Positions 33,930-46,500 of a stretch of DNA of 47,867 nucleotides are shown piece after piece; position 1 is the stretch's first letter; every line of letters starts with the position of its first letter. The notes below the pieces were generated by a model that was not told the origin of the DNA, made no database searches, and saw only the letters and a program-made list of their open reading frames with translations. The DNA lies in contig DF237522.1 in assembly GCA_000708835.1 (NCBI GenBank), forward strand, positions 10,503-58,369, given 5' to 3'. A program made the position numbers and the translations under genes. The DNA comes from Klebsormidium nitens. Taxonomy: Eukaryota; Streptophyta; Klebsormidiophyceae; Klebsormidiales; Klebsormidiaceae.

Positions 33930-35300
33930 CGGAAACGGGGGGTTCTGCAGTGTTTGTCTGTAGGTTTGAACCCCACCTAGAGTTGAGGATCCTTCATGTG
34001 AGCGCACCTGGGGAAAGCTTGGAACCTTGTAAATGTTTGTGGGCGCATTTGGGTCGTGTGTGGGGATAGGGCAGGTTTCGGTGCGCCCGGTTAGCCTGAT
34101 AACCTGAGCTTCTTAGCTACTGATATCGTCAAAAGGAGTTGTTCAAAGGCGTGATTGTATTGTTGGAGCGTCTTAGGTGAAAGTCAGAGCGTTCGTTGTG
34201 TAGTTCAATTGGATATACGAAGTGCGGAACGGACGCTAACCCGACGAGCGCCACGGTCAGGGTGCTCGAGATCGCTTAGAACATGGCCTTGACCTGACTT
34301 CGAACCAGATGGTCTATATAAAACCGAACCAAAAGGTATGCTCGACGGATCTGCTCGGTGGCCGGGAACTTCGCCAGGTCAACGACGCCAACTTAGGCAC
34401 TGAAGCACGGACTGAGCGATCCGAGCCTGGAACTGCAGCATAAGAGTTGATTGGCATGGATCGTATTCGGCCTTCACAGAGGCGTCACCATGCAACACTC
34501 ACAATGCATGCTGGCACGTATCAGAGTAGCTCAACTTATGGGCCCTTGCATTCAGAATACTAAGTAGTTAGGCACATGCATGCATTTGAAGGCATGTCAT
34601 TCAGTCACTGAGTGTCCGGCGGGGGGCAAGTTGAGACATTCGATTGAACCTTAATTGATCGACGGTGGAGTCCACACATGATGCATGCGGCGCTGGGGGC
34701 GAGGCTGGGGTCCATGGGCTGGCTGCAGCTATAGTGACTCCGCATGCTACCCCGCGATCCATATGAAGCACCATGTTGCCGCGCGAGCCCTAGTACCCAT
34801 CAGACTGCATTGATTCTTCCGATGGTTTGCTTTGGTGGCGGCCGCCATGGTTAAGTGTGAGGGCCCCATGAGAGCTTTGCGTGTGGTTGTCACCAGCTCA
34901 CTGAATCATTCCCTAGCTGAGAACAGTTTGTGCAAAGTTTGGCAGGCTGTTGGCGCAGCACGATTCAAAAGCGACTCAGCTGAATAGCAACTTACTTACT
35001 TTCCCTTTCCTATCATATGACTAATCCTAGATCGACCACAACACAATTCAATCAACTACTTTTACAGTTGCACCCACGCTTCGCAAGGGTGCTGCTGGAA
35101 AAACCATGCAATAAAGGTCGAGTTGGTCTAAGTTCGACTCCGGTGCATTCTAGAACCCAGTCTGATTAGTGTTAGCCGTGATTGTAACTCTGTAAGCAGC
35201 TGCAGTTTGCTACCGCCTCAACTTGTATCCTAGAATTCAATGTAAGCAACTCAACAAAATTTTGCCCAGATTCATTGCCTCACTCGGAGGTTTGGGCTGG
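33930..35300. other. Intergenic, no gene seen
   Basis: This lies between the 3' ends of the CDPK and the methyltransferase. It includes their 3' untranslated regions and CATGCATG-rich noncoding DNA. I see no gene or clear element. Confidence 0.5.
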
Positions 35301-37164
35301 TTATCGCAGCGCCGAGCTGCATGGTTTCCGTCCTACACCTCCTAGGTACCAGGTCGTTTCGGACCCCTTCTCCTGATCGGGATCGTCGAGACTAAACGAC
35401 CGGCCAACGGAAACATCGACGAGGCCCGCTGCTTGGAGTCCCCGCTCGAGCTCGGCTCCGCTGAGGCCTTCTCGCACTACATGTTCCTGAAAGGCGAGGG
35501 ATCGAGACATGATCGGTCTGCCAATTGAAGGAGGCTTGGCTATTGAAGCAACTGCGAGGCTCATTTGACTCTCAGACCGGTCTGTAAGAGGTTCGGAGCG
35601 TTTTTAAGCGGAGGCCTGACCTTGCAACGGTGCCCCTCGTTTCGGAATTAACGAGAGACGAGACTAGCTCTTCTCACGACTTCGTACTAGGGCTAAGCCT
35701 TTGGAACAAGGGGCCAAAAAGCAAACGCCTGACAGGAGAAAGAGCAGCGAACCTTGAAGCTCACAGACCCGTCTGACTTGACTCCCCGCCAAGAAATAAA
35801 AAATGGGGTTAAGAAATCTAGAGACGCTTGTGTTTGATGAAAGGTCTTCTTCAAGAGGCAAATACTGACACAGCAGTTCCAAGATGACAAAACAGGATGG
35901 CACCAACTTACCTGATGATTCCCATTTAACTGAGGGGCCACATCCCCTGCGCTTTCAAGGTCAGTAACGAACAACCAGCCCCCGGGCCGTAATACTCGCA
36001 GAAGAACCCCCAAAGCGGCAGAAAAATCTGGTAAATGGCGGAGCGCCCGATGGGAGAAGACTACGTCGAAGCCCCTCTCGTCAGGCAGATAATCCTGCAT
36101 GAAGAATCACAACGTCCAAGTTTGCAAGGCAAAACAGAGTTTACAAATGAACTTCCATTGAATGCAAGAATTACGACATGGGCCGCAGTTTCAAACTAAA
36201 AGTAGAGGGCAAATTTTCAAACAAAAGCAGTGGTGCAAATGTGCCTGGATTTGAACAAATTCGTGAGGTTATGAAGCAGACTGTCTTGAAAGGTAGGCTG
36301 CCATATGTCGATGGGGAACGGCCAAGGGCACGGCTCTCTGAACGCTTTTTCGAGTAACAACGGGGCACAGGAAGCGGTTCATTGCAACAAAACCTCATTG
36401 AGCCAACAATAGAATCTCTTGGAAGAGAAAGGCAGATGGTGACTACCAGTGGTACACCTCAGCTAAGCCACAAAGCTCAAATCAGCAGAGCCATGGAAAT
36501 CATCTGAGAAAAGGGGAAGACCAAATAGCAGCACCTGCAATTGCTTCGGGTCCTTCAACTCCATTCGAACGGCTGCCATTTTGTCCTGCAGCTTCAGACT
36601 CGCTGCCTTCGCTTCAAACCGCTTGACCAGACCCTTTGATCGGTCAAGCCCCAGAACCGCTCCGACCTGCACAGCTGCAGGCCAGCTTCAGAGTGCACGT
36701 TGAAGTCTTTGTGAGACCACCGGGTGTCCGATTTGAATGGCACCTCAAGGCGCAAGTATCCAGATAGCTGCGGGCCCCCCGCTTTCTCACATTCTGAATG
36801 TCCTTTAAAGAAAGGATATATTCAGAGTCTTCTTCATATCAGGCAAGAACTCGAGGCTCCCACTGCTCAAAGGGCTCAGAGTACAAAACATTGATTTTGC
36901 AGTACACTGTATCTTACGTAACCCCCAAGAAAAAAAGCATACCTTTCGAGCAATCAATGCTGTACATAGGCCACTCCCACACCCCAACTCGAGCACCGTG
37001 CTCTCAGCCGTGAGAGGTACCGCCAATAAGAATGCCTGCACGGCTTTCTCCGCAGCCTTTGGCGCCAGGGCGCTAGCTTCCCATTCCTTTGCAGCTCGCA
37101 CACAGGCCTTGTGGTGGTCCACGTGGCCATTGGACGGCCGTTCGGTGCGCGTTTCCTCCGCCAT
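35301..37164 (-). CDS. Class I SAM-dependent methyltransferase
   Basis: Predicted S-adenosylmethionine-dependent methyltransferase of the UbiE/Methyltransf_11 type; substrate unknown. Four exons: 37164-36943, 36666-36535, 36094-35912 and 35486-35301, all in phase 0, giving 240 residues. Motif I is VLELGCGSGL (residues 57-66), and the acidic post-I strand is VLGLDRS. FDVVFSHRALRHLPD (about 127-141) is motif II, with VLRPGGWLFVTDLESAG after it as motif III. The C-terminal exon carries the usual end of such domains (LERGLQAAGLVDVSV). Histidines near the N-terminus (NGHVDHHKACVRAAKEW) resemble family members that methylate small molecules, but this does not fix the substrate. No targeting peptide is obvious. 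It starts 628 bases from the divergent MZT1 gene. Confidence 0.9.
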
Positions 37165-37792
37165 GGGCTCTCTAAGTCCAGAATAATCGTCAATGTTCCA
37201 TCAGAAATGCATGCAGAATGTAGACTGAATACTTTCTTGGGGATCTTGTCGAAGCAGGTATATTAAACACACACCGTCCTCTTTCCGAAGCATCGCCTCT
37301 CGTACGCCCCTGCGGAAAGTTCTCATGCAAACAGGCATGCACTGCACTCTATGTACAGTCGCTGGAGCAAACCCTAATCCAGGGTCAGACTTCAAATATT
37401 TGTTGACACCTACATATTATTGTGAAAGTAACTTTATAAGCAGAGGCTGATTGCTTCTTGCAGCCTCGTGGGGAGTAGACCCGGGCGGTCGCAAGAAAGT
37501 GCAGTGTGCAGCGGTGTAGTACTCACAAGCACTCGGGGCGTTCCACTGATCCATAATCTACCACCGGATATGGTTCTAGAGGATTATACATATACGCTAT
37601 ACATTAAACTCCAAAGTTTAGGCACTTGATATCAGCGCGCGCAAGACGCGCATCCAAGCCTTGGTGATCACCTTTTGCATTGGCAATATGACGCTCTGAG
37701 TCTGACATTTGATGTGAATGTTTTCTCAGAATTGTCTTCGCAATTGGCGCCCAAAGTCGTGGAGCTAGGAAGCATCAGAGCAGTCGTCAACA
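37165..37792. other. Divergent intergenic region, methyltransferase and MZT1
   Basis: A 628-base spacer that should contain both promoters. No specific motif is recognised and there is no sign of another gene. Confidence 0.45.
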
Positions 37793-38005
37793 ATGGATGC
37801 TCTTTCTGCGCAGCGCGCCCGCGAGACTCTGGACATTGCTCACGAGATCTCCAAGCTCCTGAACACGGGCCTCGACAGGGACACCCTCTCGGTTCTGATT
37901 GCGCTCTGTGAGAATGGGGTCAACCCTGAAGCCCTTGCGGCAGTTGTGAAGGAGCTCCGTAGAGAGGCAGCGGCGCTGCGCTCTGCTGCGGTACATAAGA
38001 AGTGA
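37793..38005 (+). CDS. MZT1: Mitotic-spindle organizing protein 1 (MOZART1/GIP1)
   Basis: Small gamma-tubulin complex subunit that binds GCP3-type proteins and helps nucleate microtubules at spindle poles and the nuclear envelope. Single exon, 70 residues, the normal size. The conserved core is clear: [39 protein letters not shown] and [11 protein letters not shown]. The C-terminal tail is short ([11 protein letters not shown]). The ATG context (ACAATGG) is good and begins at the conserved MDA. It lies between the divergent methyltransferase and the tafazzin-like gene on the same strand. Confidence 0.94.
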   Translation: MDALSAQRARETLDIAHEISKLLNTGLDRDTLSVLIALCENGVNPEALAAVVKELRREAAALRSAAVHKK

Positions 38006-38284
38006 AGAATCGCAGGGTGGCTTTATCTGGACTGATAGCTCTGCCTTTCTACTGTAAATTGTTTTACATTTTTCTGCCAACAAGTCTACAAGTGAACAGC
38101 ATATGTGTTTCACACCAGGTTACTTTGCTCAAGGTGCCTTCTTGCTTAGGCAGACCATTCCTGGCCTTTAATCGTACCAGTCCGCACATATATTTTCAGG
38201 AGTGAGAGACTCCACACAATCTCAATCAATTCAGCCAATTTTTACTGCCAACTGTCCTTGGGGTAGCAAGCAAGCCTCTTCCTC

Positions 38285-41200
38285 ATGCGGACCGTCGATC
38301 AGCAGACACTTGGCAGCCCCGCGCTCAGCGAACTGCAGATAAGAGCCGCTGAGGCTGCCGGCGCAGCAATCAAGAGATGGCAGCAGGGGGGACTGTCACG
38401 CAGGATGGTTCTGGGAGTGATTGGCTCATTGGCAGCCCTGTGGGTGCAAGGCTTCAACCGGAGCCGAGTGGTCAACAGAGAAGGACTGCTCAGGGCTGTC
38501 AGAGAGCGGCCCGCGGGGGTGCCGCTCATCTCTTGCTCAAACCACATGTCGACGTGAGTCTGGCCGGCTTTCGGAGCTGTTGCCAGTATCAGTGTACTTC
38601 TAGAAGTTGACCTCTATTCGTGCGCCGTTGGAGGCTTGTTACAGATATTTATGACGCTGTTGACTTTCACCAATTTGACAGTTGAGGCAGAATGTTCCAG
38701 CTATGCTTTGGCAACTGACTTCTAAGATGTAGGGTGGGAAAGTCCCTAACAGGAGACGCTTGAAAGAATCAGCGCAGCCATTCCAAGGAGGTGGTGCGGT
38801 TGGACCACCTCTGCTGATTATCCATCTCTGTGAACTGCATAAGAATATGAACCAGTCTACATTGAAGTAGAATCAACTTCAGCCTATACTGGAGGACTCT
38901 GACCTATGACGATGGACCTTGATGCAAGTCCGCGAATTAGGCTGGTGGATATAATAATTGTTTTTAGGGTCTACACTGTCGATTCAAGCAAATGACTTTC
39001 TCAAAGTCAGAGATCAGAGCATGGTTTTTGACGACTTCTTGCCACACCGGCTGTGCCTTGCTTCAGTCGCTGCTTGTTCCTCAATTTTTCGGGTCTGAAT
39101 CTTTTTAGTCTTTCACCCAAAGCTATCTTACCAATTTTCTTTAAGCTGCTTGCCTTTCCCCAATTCTGCAGCCCTCTAATCAATCCTGTCTCGATATCTT
39201 GCTTAAATATGCTTGCCCTTCTCCAAATTGTGCAGCTTAGATGACCCCTTGATGTGGGGCGCGCGCGGCCTCCCAAGGTTCAACCCTGCAAACACGCGCT
39301 GGGTGCTTACAGCGGAGGACATCTGCTTCACAAACCCCGTCTATGCCTACTTCTTCCGGCTGGGTAAGGACATCTTTTGTCCACTCAGGGTGTGTCTACA
39401 GACCCTGTCCCACGTCCGTCTTCCGAGTCCGTTTCTTGAAAAAGCGTTCGGCATGTTGAGTTCAGGAGTCATCCTCTTCGTATTCTTCACCCGCTTTTGT
39501 GTCGTTGAACGTACGTTCTAATATACAGCCCCATCTCATTCGTTCTCCAACAAAAAAGTCTGTTCGATATCATGTGAGGCATCTCATTGTTCTTCCAGAG
39601 ACGTCAACTTTCCCCGCAGAACACTGTGCCGTCAATTTAGACCCTCAAGCTGCAGTTCTTCTTTGGTTAGTTTCCGTCAAGTCGACCAGTTCGCTTTCGT
39701 TGAGGCTCGCTTATCTTCTTTCGACTGCTCAGCGCTGGCTCCTTTGCCATTCGTCCACCCCGTACAATGTAAAGATCCGTAATCGCATCTTCGTTCTCTA
39801 TCCAGGCCAGTGTATACCCATCAGGCGAGGAGCCGGCGTCCACCACGAGTATGTTTTGGAGGTGCTTGCCCGGATCAATCGTGGGGAATGGGTAAGAGAA
39901 TATTTTATGTCTGATCCTCTTAAGAGCTGGCGATGTGTTAAAAGCCAGCTTTCTGAGAAAAAGTTCTGAAAGTGGGAGCGCTACTTCGCGGCTTGAAGCG
40001 ACTAACGCGAGTAAGAATATATTTTCTCCCAGAAGAGTCGAGATTATCGCATACTTCTGCGCTCTTGCTTTCGTTGGAGATAGTACGTCGACCTTTGTAA
40101 CATTCCAGATGCAGGAGTACTACAAATGCAGGGCAAAGCCTGGCCGACAGCCAAAGACCGGAATTGCTAAGAATCGGGAAACGAATTGAGAGTGCACTTC
40201 GAAAGCCGTGGAAAATTTGCACTCTAGAAACTCTTCAACGGTGGACTCCAGCAAAATAATTGCCTAGGATGCCTTAACTTTCTGTGCAGGTGCACACGTT
40301 CCCCGAGGGCAAGATCCAGCAAGAGCTCGGCCCCCTCCCCCGTCTCAAGTGGGGCATCGGCAGCCTGATCGCGCGCGCTTCCACGCCCCCCATCGTGTTG
40401 CCCGTCTGTCACAGCGGCTTTCAGCAGGTGAGGCAAACTAAACATCCATTCTTTTGTAATTCACTCTGGGTGCCTTTTGAGAGTGTCTGTCAGGTACTCG
40501 CTTGAGGTTATCTCGATCGGGAGAGTGCTTTTTCGAAGCCCAAAACTGTGCACCGAGGGCCCTGAGTTCAAACCTTGTATGTTGCCTCGGTTGGCGAAAC
40601 TGTTCAGCAGATAACACGGTCAGCTCTAGTCGTTGGGCCATTCCGTTCGCATCCGGCCCTCCAAAACCACTGCAATCATAGGCCCGTCGTCTCAACAGTA
40701 ACTGGCGACCGAACGGCTGAAAGTTGTCTGTAGGTGGGAAACTCGACGCATGCTCGATGATCTGGAACCTTCCCGCCTCCTCAGCCCACTAAACCCCGCA
40801 GCCACTTTTTCTACAGCCCCCAGAACCGCGACTCCCTGTCCCATACAGATGCTCCCGCAAAAGACGACCTTCCTGGGCATCCAATCCGGTCGCCCGAAAC
40901 TGCCCCTCGTCGGCAAAAACGTCACTATCGTGGTCGGCGACCTGCTCGAGTTCGACGTTCCGGCGCTGAAAAAGGAAGCGGAATCCGCTGTGGCGCGAGC
41001 GAAAGCGGAGGGGAAAGCGTTTCCTTGGGAGGCTGCGGTTGGCGAGGCGGAGAGCGCAAGCGTGACGAGGCCAGGGGAGGGTCAGCGAGGTATCGAGGTG
41101 CGTTTTCATTTTCCGTCAAGTCATTGCTTCGTGTTTTGTCTGAGGGTTGTTGCTTTGCGTAAGATCGGCAGGTCGAGGCTTCGTGTACTTGTGCCAATTC

Positions 41201-42083
41201 CTTTAAGATGAACGTTTCTTGAAGGATGTACGGTTCTGGGACTGGACAGCAACTGCAGCGCGCTTTGTTCTGCTGGAAGTCCCCTGCTGTGCGGCCTGAG
41301 TTTGACAGCGAACGATTTGAGGGCTTTGTGGGCCCGAGGAAGAGTCGTGTTTTTTCGTTATTTGCTTCGATGTCGTTTATTTTTGGATAACTCTGTAATG
41401 ATGTGGTAGGGACAGGGTACAAAGTAGGACCGACGTGTCTTCTGTAGATTTGTCTGCGTGTATGCCCGAAATAGGCGACACAGCCCCTGTGTTATGTGTG
41501 GTGGGGGCCTATAAGGGAGGCTGCAGTATCATTAGGACTGTAACGTTTGCAAGTCTGTAAGCCGCAGTGATGGGCGCTTCTTTTCCCGGTCTGGTCTCTC
41601 GATGTTTCGGATGCTTCCACGGCACGGGTTGCGAGGTGGCCCGTTCGCTCAATACAACGTAACGTAATCATCCTGGGTGCTGCTCCTGTCTTTGGACATG
41701 CGAGGTAAGACGAACGGAGAATCAATTGAAGTGATTTTTCCAAACCGCTGCAAACACGATTTCAATCGCCTGTCACTTTTTGTCTTAGCAAGGATGAAGT
41801 TCATGCATCGAAGAAAGAGTTGGTAAAGACAACTGCGAATCGTCTTTGCAAAGTTGCTGACTCATCTGCTGGTTGCCGTGTGCAGGAGTCCATTACCCCG
41901 CGTGCCAGCAACAAGGCCACTGCTTCGACAGCGCAAGCGACGCTGCCTTTGATGCCCGAGGACAACGCTACGAAGTGGCTGTATGCAGAGATCAGCGAAC
42001 GCATCCGCGTCAAGATGGAAGAGCTGGCTTTCGAGGCCCACAGATTGAACGCAATGGGCAGACGATGGTTCATGTCGAAATAA
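38285..42083 (+). CDS. TAZ: Tafazzin-like phospholipid acyltransferase (PlsC family)
   Basis: Membrane-associated acyltransferase of the tafazzin/monolysocardiolipin acyltransferase group, which remodels phospholipids such as cardiolipin; the plant homologue has been linked to N-acyl-PE synthesis. Six exons: 38285-38553, 39236-39363, 39806-39891, 40290-40427, 40849-41097 and 41886-42083. Phases agree and give 355 residues. The catalytic HX4D motif is SNHMSTLDDP (His87, Asp92), split by intron 1. It is followed by ICFTNPVYAYFFRLG, then IPIRRGAG, HTFPEGK (substrate-binding FPEG, 165-168) and RLKWGIGSLIARA, with PIVLPVCHSGF closing the domain. A hydrophobic stretch around residues 42-55 (VLGVIGSLAALWVQ) suits interfacial membrane anchoring. 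The long charged C-terminal part after exon 4 is less conserved. The start has a weak context (CTCATGC), and an earlier exon cannot be excluded. Confidence 0.88.
39140..39182 (+). repeat. Decayed echo of the tafazzin-like exon 2 acceptor
   Basis: TTTAAGCTGCTTGCCTTTCC, then CCAATTCTGCAGCCCTCTA, repeats the real acceptor region CTTAAATATGCTTGCCCTTC, then TCCAAATTGTGCAGCTTAGA, about 62 bases upstream. Both keep a pyrimidine tract and a CAG. This is the same kind of junction duplication seen in the CDPK and YHS genes. Confidence 0.65.
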
Positions 42084-43573
42084 TCTGTGGCTTCACTGCC
42101 ACTTGTACTTCGAGTACCAGCATTGCGCTTCCGTCGTCGATACTCGAAGCCGCTTTTTATCGGTTGCGACGGGACCAATTCCTTGCAAGCGCCCGGGACA
42201 CGCTCTCTTCGACATAGAGGATGATGCGGCGTCGCACTGCAAGGCAGCACCGTTGCGCCAGGTTGCACAGTGCGCTAGCATCCGATCGACCCTCGTACTG
42301 ATGTTGTGTGCTTCGACCATTGTCTGGCAATCGACGTTGACCGCAGCCTATGCATGTACATGTAGCGGACTCGACGGTACGCGCCCGCTTCGTGTAGGGG
42401 GTATACGGCACGCATGTAGCTGAGGCTGGCCCGAGTTTGGCTTATGCAAGTGGATTTTAATCAGCGTGCAAATTCTATCCAAATCAGAATGCCTCGTGCT
42501 TGTGTTTCATCACGAGGTTATCCATCGAGATCGGTCCCCCTGCAGCGGGCCGCCCTGTGGCCGGGATCCCTGGCAATCAACTAAGCTTTAGCTAGCTCTA
42601 TCGCTGTTAAGTTAGTAATCGATATACCGCTCATGCCTAGCTGACCGTCGACATCCGCGACGGAGGCACAGGCGCCGGCGCGGCTGCCAGTGACCAGATA
42701 TGTAACGATTCTTGTTCAATGATTGTGATTCAGACTTTCAACAGGCGCGACGGTAGCGCCTGCATGCATAATTACAATCATGGATTCGAATGCATGACAT
42801 GATCTCATGAGGATGGCGCACTGGCATTCGCAGCCGCCTGGGCCGATCGTGCAGAACATTCGATTCCGGACTGTGCACGACAGTACCTTTCATACCAAAA
42901 GGAGAACAATCTTCACAATGGCCGCCTTCATGTGTGACGAATTAGATGGGTCGAAACAAGTCAGTGGTAGCATAGGATGCGGCAAAGGAGTGCCTGGACG
43001 TGAAGGCATGCATGTTGAAGCTTTGACGTGGGGTTCTAATCAAACCATATTAGCCAGGTTTTGGGAAGTAAAAACATTGTGTACAGAAACGTAGTGTATA
43101 AGAAGGTCGTGCCACTACGGGTCAGTACGTTCTGCGCTGCCGCGCACACCACACGACAAGTCCACAACAACTCCGCTCAAATCATCTATGTAATTCACCG
43201 AGTAAAGTACACAGTTACGAAACGGTGTGCATCAAGAGTATGAACACCCGCCTAAAACTCCGATTACGATCGAGTCAGTCTATGCTGCAACCCAACCGAC
43301 CGCTAGCCGACGGCGGGCACGAGAGTACGTTACAAGCGCGCTAGAAACTGGCTTTTTTCTTTTCGACGTTAATCCGATGTATCGGATGCAAACTCATCTA
43401 TGCGTCAAGTCACTAACTCTCACGCATTTTGATGCAATGGTTTTGAAGCATCAAAACCAGTACAGGGTTTGATGAACTGGTGTTCAAACCAAGTTGACGT
43501 AGCGTCGCGCTGACGGTTATCTACGTCATTCGATGCGGGCTCGAACCAGTCTGGCAACCCCCAAAAAAGCCGG
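42084..43573. other. Intergenic, no gene seen
   Basis: This lies between the convergent tafazzin-like and YHS genes. Open frames up to about 110 codons lie on both strands but are Cys/Arg/Ser-rich with no motifs. CATGCATG- and CGATCGA-type words recur as in other spacers of this window. Confidence 0.5.
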
Positions 43574-46500
43574 TTAACCCCCAGCTTTTCCGTCGCCGTT
43601 TTCGTCGGTGACGTCCTCCCGGGGCACCGAACCGGCCAGTTTTCTAAACCCCTGCCAATTCCGTTCCGCCTGTTCCATCATTTTCCCCTCTCCGATTTTG
43701 GCGGCCATCTCGTCCCAGAGCAGCAGGCAGTTGACGTCAGCATCCGCGTGGAAAAGCAGCAGCACGCCGCCCTCGCCCTTCGTGGAGTGGGCGTACTCGG
43801 GCACCTGCAGCGGAACAGCGGAACCGGAGCGGAACTTCAGCCAACTGATCGACGAGAATGGGGCATGCGAAAGGTCTGGAAAGCGTTCAACGTAGACGAA
43901 GTTCTAAAGTTCTCAGGGGGATCTTTTGTAAACATAGAATGTTTAGAACACGGGGGCGAAGAAAAGGTAGATCCCGTCTTTCAAGTAGTCAGTAGCTTTC
44001 ATTCGTTGGTCGAGGAGACAAACGTTCACAGCACGACGAGTGAAACGAACAATGAACACAGCAGCACCTTCCCACAAGTGGGGGGCCGTAAGAGCCCTCT
44101 GCGGACATCATGTCACATAGCTTGGGGCTCACAAGTGTGACAAGAACCTGCTCGACAGCTGGAATTGCCTCCCGTGTTTCGCAGGTACGCTGAAGGGCAT
44201 GCGAATTTGCAACCCCACTTGCAACCCCCACCTTCCCCACCTTCTGACACGTGTGTAACAGACAGAATGGCCGAATAGCAACAGCGAAAAGCACAAGAGA
44301 GACTATCTTGCAAGATGTGGGTCCGTTGACAGGAATGCCATCTCCGCATCCCCATCAAGTTCTGGTTCAAGTGGGAGAGACGGATTTACAGCTGGAAACG
44401 GCGAAGAGCAGAAAAGAGACCCTAGCTCAGCTCGCAAATAAGGGAACGGGGGCGACAACATGGAACGCTTGACTTTCCACCATATTCACGTTCTGTCGAT
44501 GTGCGACACTTGATTCCGCAAGTGGAAATGCCGAAGAGCGAAATATCTTGCAATAAGAGGGACGCCAGAAGGCAAGCAATATTTGCATCCAACCATCTTC
44601 GAGTTCTGATACTTGTGAAAGAAAGGTAAGTCGCGAGTGGAAACGCCAAGATGCGGAAAAAGGATATTCGCGCAATACGAGAGGTACCCACAAAGACATA
44701 AAATGTTTGTTCCATACCATCTTAACGTTCTGGTACATGTGCCACGCGCACCAACCGCCGAAGGCCGGTATGTACCGCCCGGTATCCTGCGCAAACTCCT
44801 CCAACTCCCGCTTGGCCTGGAAGCGGTACTTGACCCCAAGCACCTGCACAGGAGACCGTTTATTCACAGGTTTCAAGAAAAACCCCGGTTAAGGGGGTAA
44901 CCAGGCTTGAGCAAAACTTCACGAGAGCTGGTAACCCTTCCAAGCACTTGCAAAGAACAGAGGTTTTGGCGGCTTCCGAAAAAGCTTCATCGAGGGGCGG
45001 TGTGATTGATCCCAAGCACCTGCACAAAGGAGCGTTTCCGCGGCTTCAAGATGAGCTTATTCAAGGGGCGGTGAGCCTCTTTTAAGCACCTGTGCACGAG
45101 AGCGGTTCCACGGGTTTAAAAAATCCTTAGTTAAGAGCGGTAAGCGGTTCCAAGCACCTGCACAGGCGGGCTCTTCGGCGGCTTCAAGTAAAAGCCTAGT
45201 CAAGGGACGGTCAACGAGTCCAAGCCCCTGAAAGACGAGCGGCTTCTGCGGCCTCCAGTGAAGCTTCGTCGATGGGCGGTCATGTATTTCAAGCACCTGA
45301 AAAAAGGAGCTTCTTTTGCAGCTTGCTAAAAAGCTTCAGCGAGGGGCCGTACCAGATCAAAGCACCTTCACGGGGAATCGTGTCGGAGGCTTCAAGCAGG
45401 CTTGGTGTGGGCGAAAACCAGGTGCGTTTGAAAGCTTTTGTTGCATCAACTGGCTTTCTCGTGAACCGGCTACTTGGACCGAAGAACCGGTGCAGAGGAG
45501 CATTCCTACGACCTGAGCGAGCTTCGTCTAGCGACACGATTGGGAACTTTCCAGATCGCTCTCTGCATCTACCGGCGTCACAAGGGCTTCGAATCAGTTT
45601 TGTGTCGTTTGCGATCAGACGATTCCTAGGTTGAAACAGCTCGTTGCTCCGGAATACAGGAGATACGAGCTAGACCCATTCGGGGGCGAGCAATTCTTAG
45701 CAACGGCTGAGTCGTCGCAGTTTCAAGAGCCACAGAGAAGTCCCAAAGCCACAGAAAGTCGTGAAAAGCTCAAGCGTATGTTTTCAACCGATGGTTCCAT
45801 CCGACTGCCTTTGATTCGATCCTAATTGGACGCGCGATGTCATCATGGAGACCAAGGCTTGAATTCGGTTGCATCTCGGAAGGAGAACATTTGGGAAACA
45901 ATATGGAGCTTCGTGTTGGGACGAATTTTGAAAGCACAGATGGAGAGCCCATGATAGATCGGAATCTGCACCTTCAAGACCTTTCCCGCAATCCTGTCGA
46001 GCATTGGAGTCTGCACGTGGTCTGAGACTACGGTCTTAACTGACAATTCAACCATGCCACCAATGGAAAACGCTGAAACACCTCCCTTGAATACGGGAAA
46101 AAAGATCAAGATATCTGAAGTTCCTTACTGAAGACGATTCCAACCTTCAGTTGGGGCGATCAAGACGACTGAGCAGCTCAAAAAACGACAGCTCTACTTC
46201 CCAAACGCAAAGAAGTCTACTTCTCAAACGCAACTTCTTTGAGCAGATTTGGAACGAATCCTTATAACTTTAGTTCGCTTTGAAGTGAGGATACACGATT
46301 AAGCAAGCGCCTTTCTAACTGAAAAGGACACGAGATGAAAGGCAGCAACACCAATTGCTCTCGAGAATCGTTGATGGTTGGGGTTTCTGCCTGGTGACAC
46401 TTTTTAGAAAATCTGGTCTATGTTTGGCCAAAGCCTTATGCTTTTGGAAAGAGATCTGAACTCTCAAATACAATTTTCCAGCTAGGGTTTGTATAACCCA

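Noticed and set aside
44836-45440. Possible CRISPR-like array of regular ~70-bp repeats
   Set aside because: Units are degenerate over their full length with no conserved repeat and unique spacer pattern, and they sit in a eukaryotic intron.
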